From Tigriopus japonicus (Eukaryota > Arthropoda > Copepoda > Harpacticoida > Harpacticidae), in NCBI GenBank assembly GCA_010645155.1, contig CM021323.1:4120781-4184780 (forward strand): a stretch of 64,000 nucleotides of DNA, given 5' to 3'. The notes below the pieces were generated by a model that was given only the letters and a program-made list of their open reading frames with translations, was not told the origin of the DNA and ran no database searches. Shown in pieces: positions 62,619 through 64,000 of the stretch (positions are counted from its first letter, which is position 1; each line of letters starts with the position of its first letter). The position numbers and the translations under genes were made by a program.

Positions 62619-64000
62619 GTGAGTTCCATACTCAAATTTATCCTTCGGGTGGGGGGGGGGGTCTAACTTTTTTATGTGACATAAAACTACTGGAGATTTA
62701 TTGTTGAGCACTGTTTTCTGCCTTTCCTCCTACTTGCAAAAATTGGAACTTTCAGTAGTAGTTCTTAAGAGACTCAGGAAACGTAACAAAGCGATTGAAA
62801 GCTCAGCAGGCTATGATCTAAGTCCATTACTGACAGCATGATCAGTACCAATGAGTTTGGCTTCAATCACCCTGATGTTTGGTAAATACAGGGAAGCAAC
62901 CGGCAATTTGGAGAGTGATCATTTTATTTGTCCGAGGGAACATGGAACAGCCATAACAATGGATGAGCGAGTGTTGGTTGGTTGGAGATGGAACCACCAT
63001 AGCCTGCCATCCACATTGGTCCTTATAAAATCAATTACTCCGTTAGGCCGAGAATTTATGGCCTTTGGAATGGAACAAGGATGTGTTGGTTAGGATTGCT
63101 TGGCAAGGAGGGCAAATTCAGTACCAGAGCAAGGCCAAAGGAAGGAAAGGAATAGTGGGGGGATTCCAAAACTAGGAAAACAAGTCGGGACTCTTTTTAG
63201 AAGATGTTATGATGGAAACATGCTTTCTCTGAATGAACCAATATATCCTCCATGGGATTCTTGAAGGCCCACGTTCGTGTGTATTTGTAAGCGGCGGCGA
63301 AGATGGTGATGATGATGCTGCTGATGATGATGATTGGTCCGCTACGTCAGCAGTTCGGATCATTATAGATTCAGCATCTGAATCTATATCTCTATGATTG
63401 ATCTTTTGTGGGCTTTCAAGGAAAACTCCGTCTCGAGACTTGGGACCGTCAAGAAGTTCATCCATCTTGTAAATCGGGGATTTCCAATGTTTCTTCCTCC
63501 GCTTCTGGCAACCTCTTTTTCCAAATGGGATTTAGTCGAAAGCCACAATTGGAAAATAGCTCCAACAACCATGGCTCCCTATCGTTCCTGTCAGATTCAG
63601 TGCCTCCCTTTTTGGTTTTGGTAGCGGCCCATTTTCCCTTTTGCGGTGTTGGTCGTGGAGGCGGGATTGGTGGCAGCAGGATGGTCTCCTTCTTGGTCTT
63701 GAAGAGAACCATTCTGGTTTGGTGAGATGGAATGTTTCGCTCTCATCCGTTATCGCGACTCGTGTTTACTCGCCACCATTAATGTATGTAGCTCGTTCGA
63801 AGTAGAGAAACCAGTCCGTCACGCCACCAAGCATGCCCCCAGTGATCGCTTAAGGAATGATGATGACCGACATCATCATCATAACCATACTAATACTAAT
63901 CGTGACGGTAATGTGCTTGGAGGGAGCATGAAGCATATCCTTTAGAGTGGTTCTTCTTCTACTCTGAAGGTTCCAAAGCTGGAACAAACAAACTACGAAA
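62619..64000. other. Probable intron or intergenic region at window end
   Basis: Holds a G-run near 62648-62660, TGATGATGATG microsatellite text near 63300-63336 and an ATCATC/GATGAT palindrome near 63857-63884. Minus-strand frames at 63458-63712 (starts MVLFKTKKETILLPPIPPP) and 63172-63465 (Ser-rich) have plausible coding composition but no recognised domain. Confidence 0.4.

Overview
The window is animal nuclear DNA. Genes are split by introns with GT..AG borders from about 60 bp to about 4.9 kb, most have AATAAA signals downstream, and the intergenic DNA is AT-rich with relic transposons. The protein set points to an arthropod, most likely a crustacean such as a copepod: an AA15-type lytic polysaccharide monooxygenase (LPMO), a Tret1-like sugar transporter, a vitellogenic-like serine carboxypeptidase and a neutral lipase without a PLAT domain. 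The species is an inference. Every product call comes from reading motifs; no database search was run.

Layout, left to right. 0.7-2.2 kb: a decayed non-LTR reverse transcriptase on the minus strand next to a foldback element. 3.1-4.9 kb: a two-exon C2H2 zinc-finger gene (+). 5-12.3 kb: no convincing gene. 12.36-14.70 kb: a four-exon secreted lipase (-). 16.3-25.5 kb: a five-exon AA15 LPMO (+) whose last exon adds a transmembrane helix and a long proline-rich cytoplasmic tail; its first intron carries a 249-bp hAT-like MITE. 27.1-27.6 kb: a single-exon EF-hand protein (+). 28.4-29.3 kb: two inverted-repeat elements. 30.1-31.6 kb: a single-exon Tret1-like transporter (+). 33.5-36.6 kb: a five-exon serine carboxypeptidase (-), head to head with 37.8-51.0 kb: a ten-exon RBM5/RBM10-type splicing regulator (+). 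The RBM gene has two giant introns, one of which holds a possible nested small membrane-protein gene and decayed antisense reading frames. 52.5-54.4 kb: a gag-like relic and a second copy of the foldback family. 55-58.6 kb: AT-rich DNA with degenerate arrays of one 17-bp minisatellite family, which is also seen at 32.5 kb. 58.6-64 kb: no complete gene; the first exon of an EF-hand protein starts at 62,460.

The genes do not form a pathway. The lipase, carboxypeptidase and LPMO are all secretory-route enzymes. The most unusual item is the LPMO: copper catalytic head, membrane anchor and SH3-ligand-like tail lie in one model, and the junction from catalytic domain to tail is inside a single open exon, so it is not a product of joining two genes.

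Exon junctions were placed by hand. For each model the reading phases close and the lengths divide by three (401, 409, 535, 506 and 863 residues for the spliced genes).
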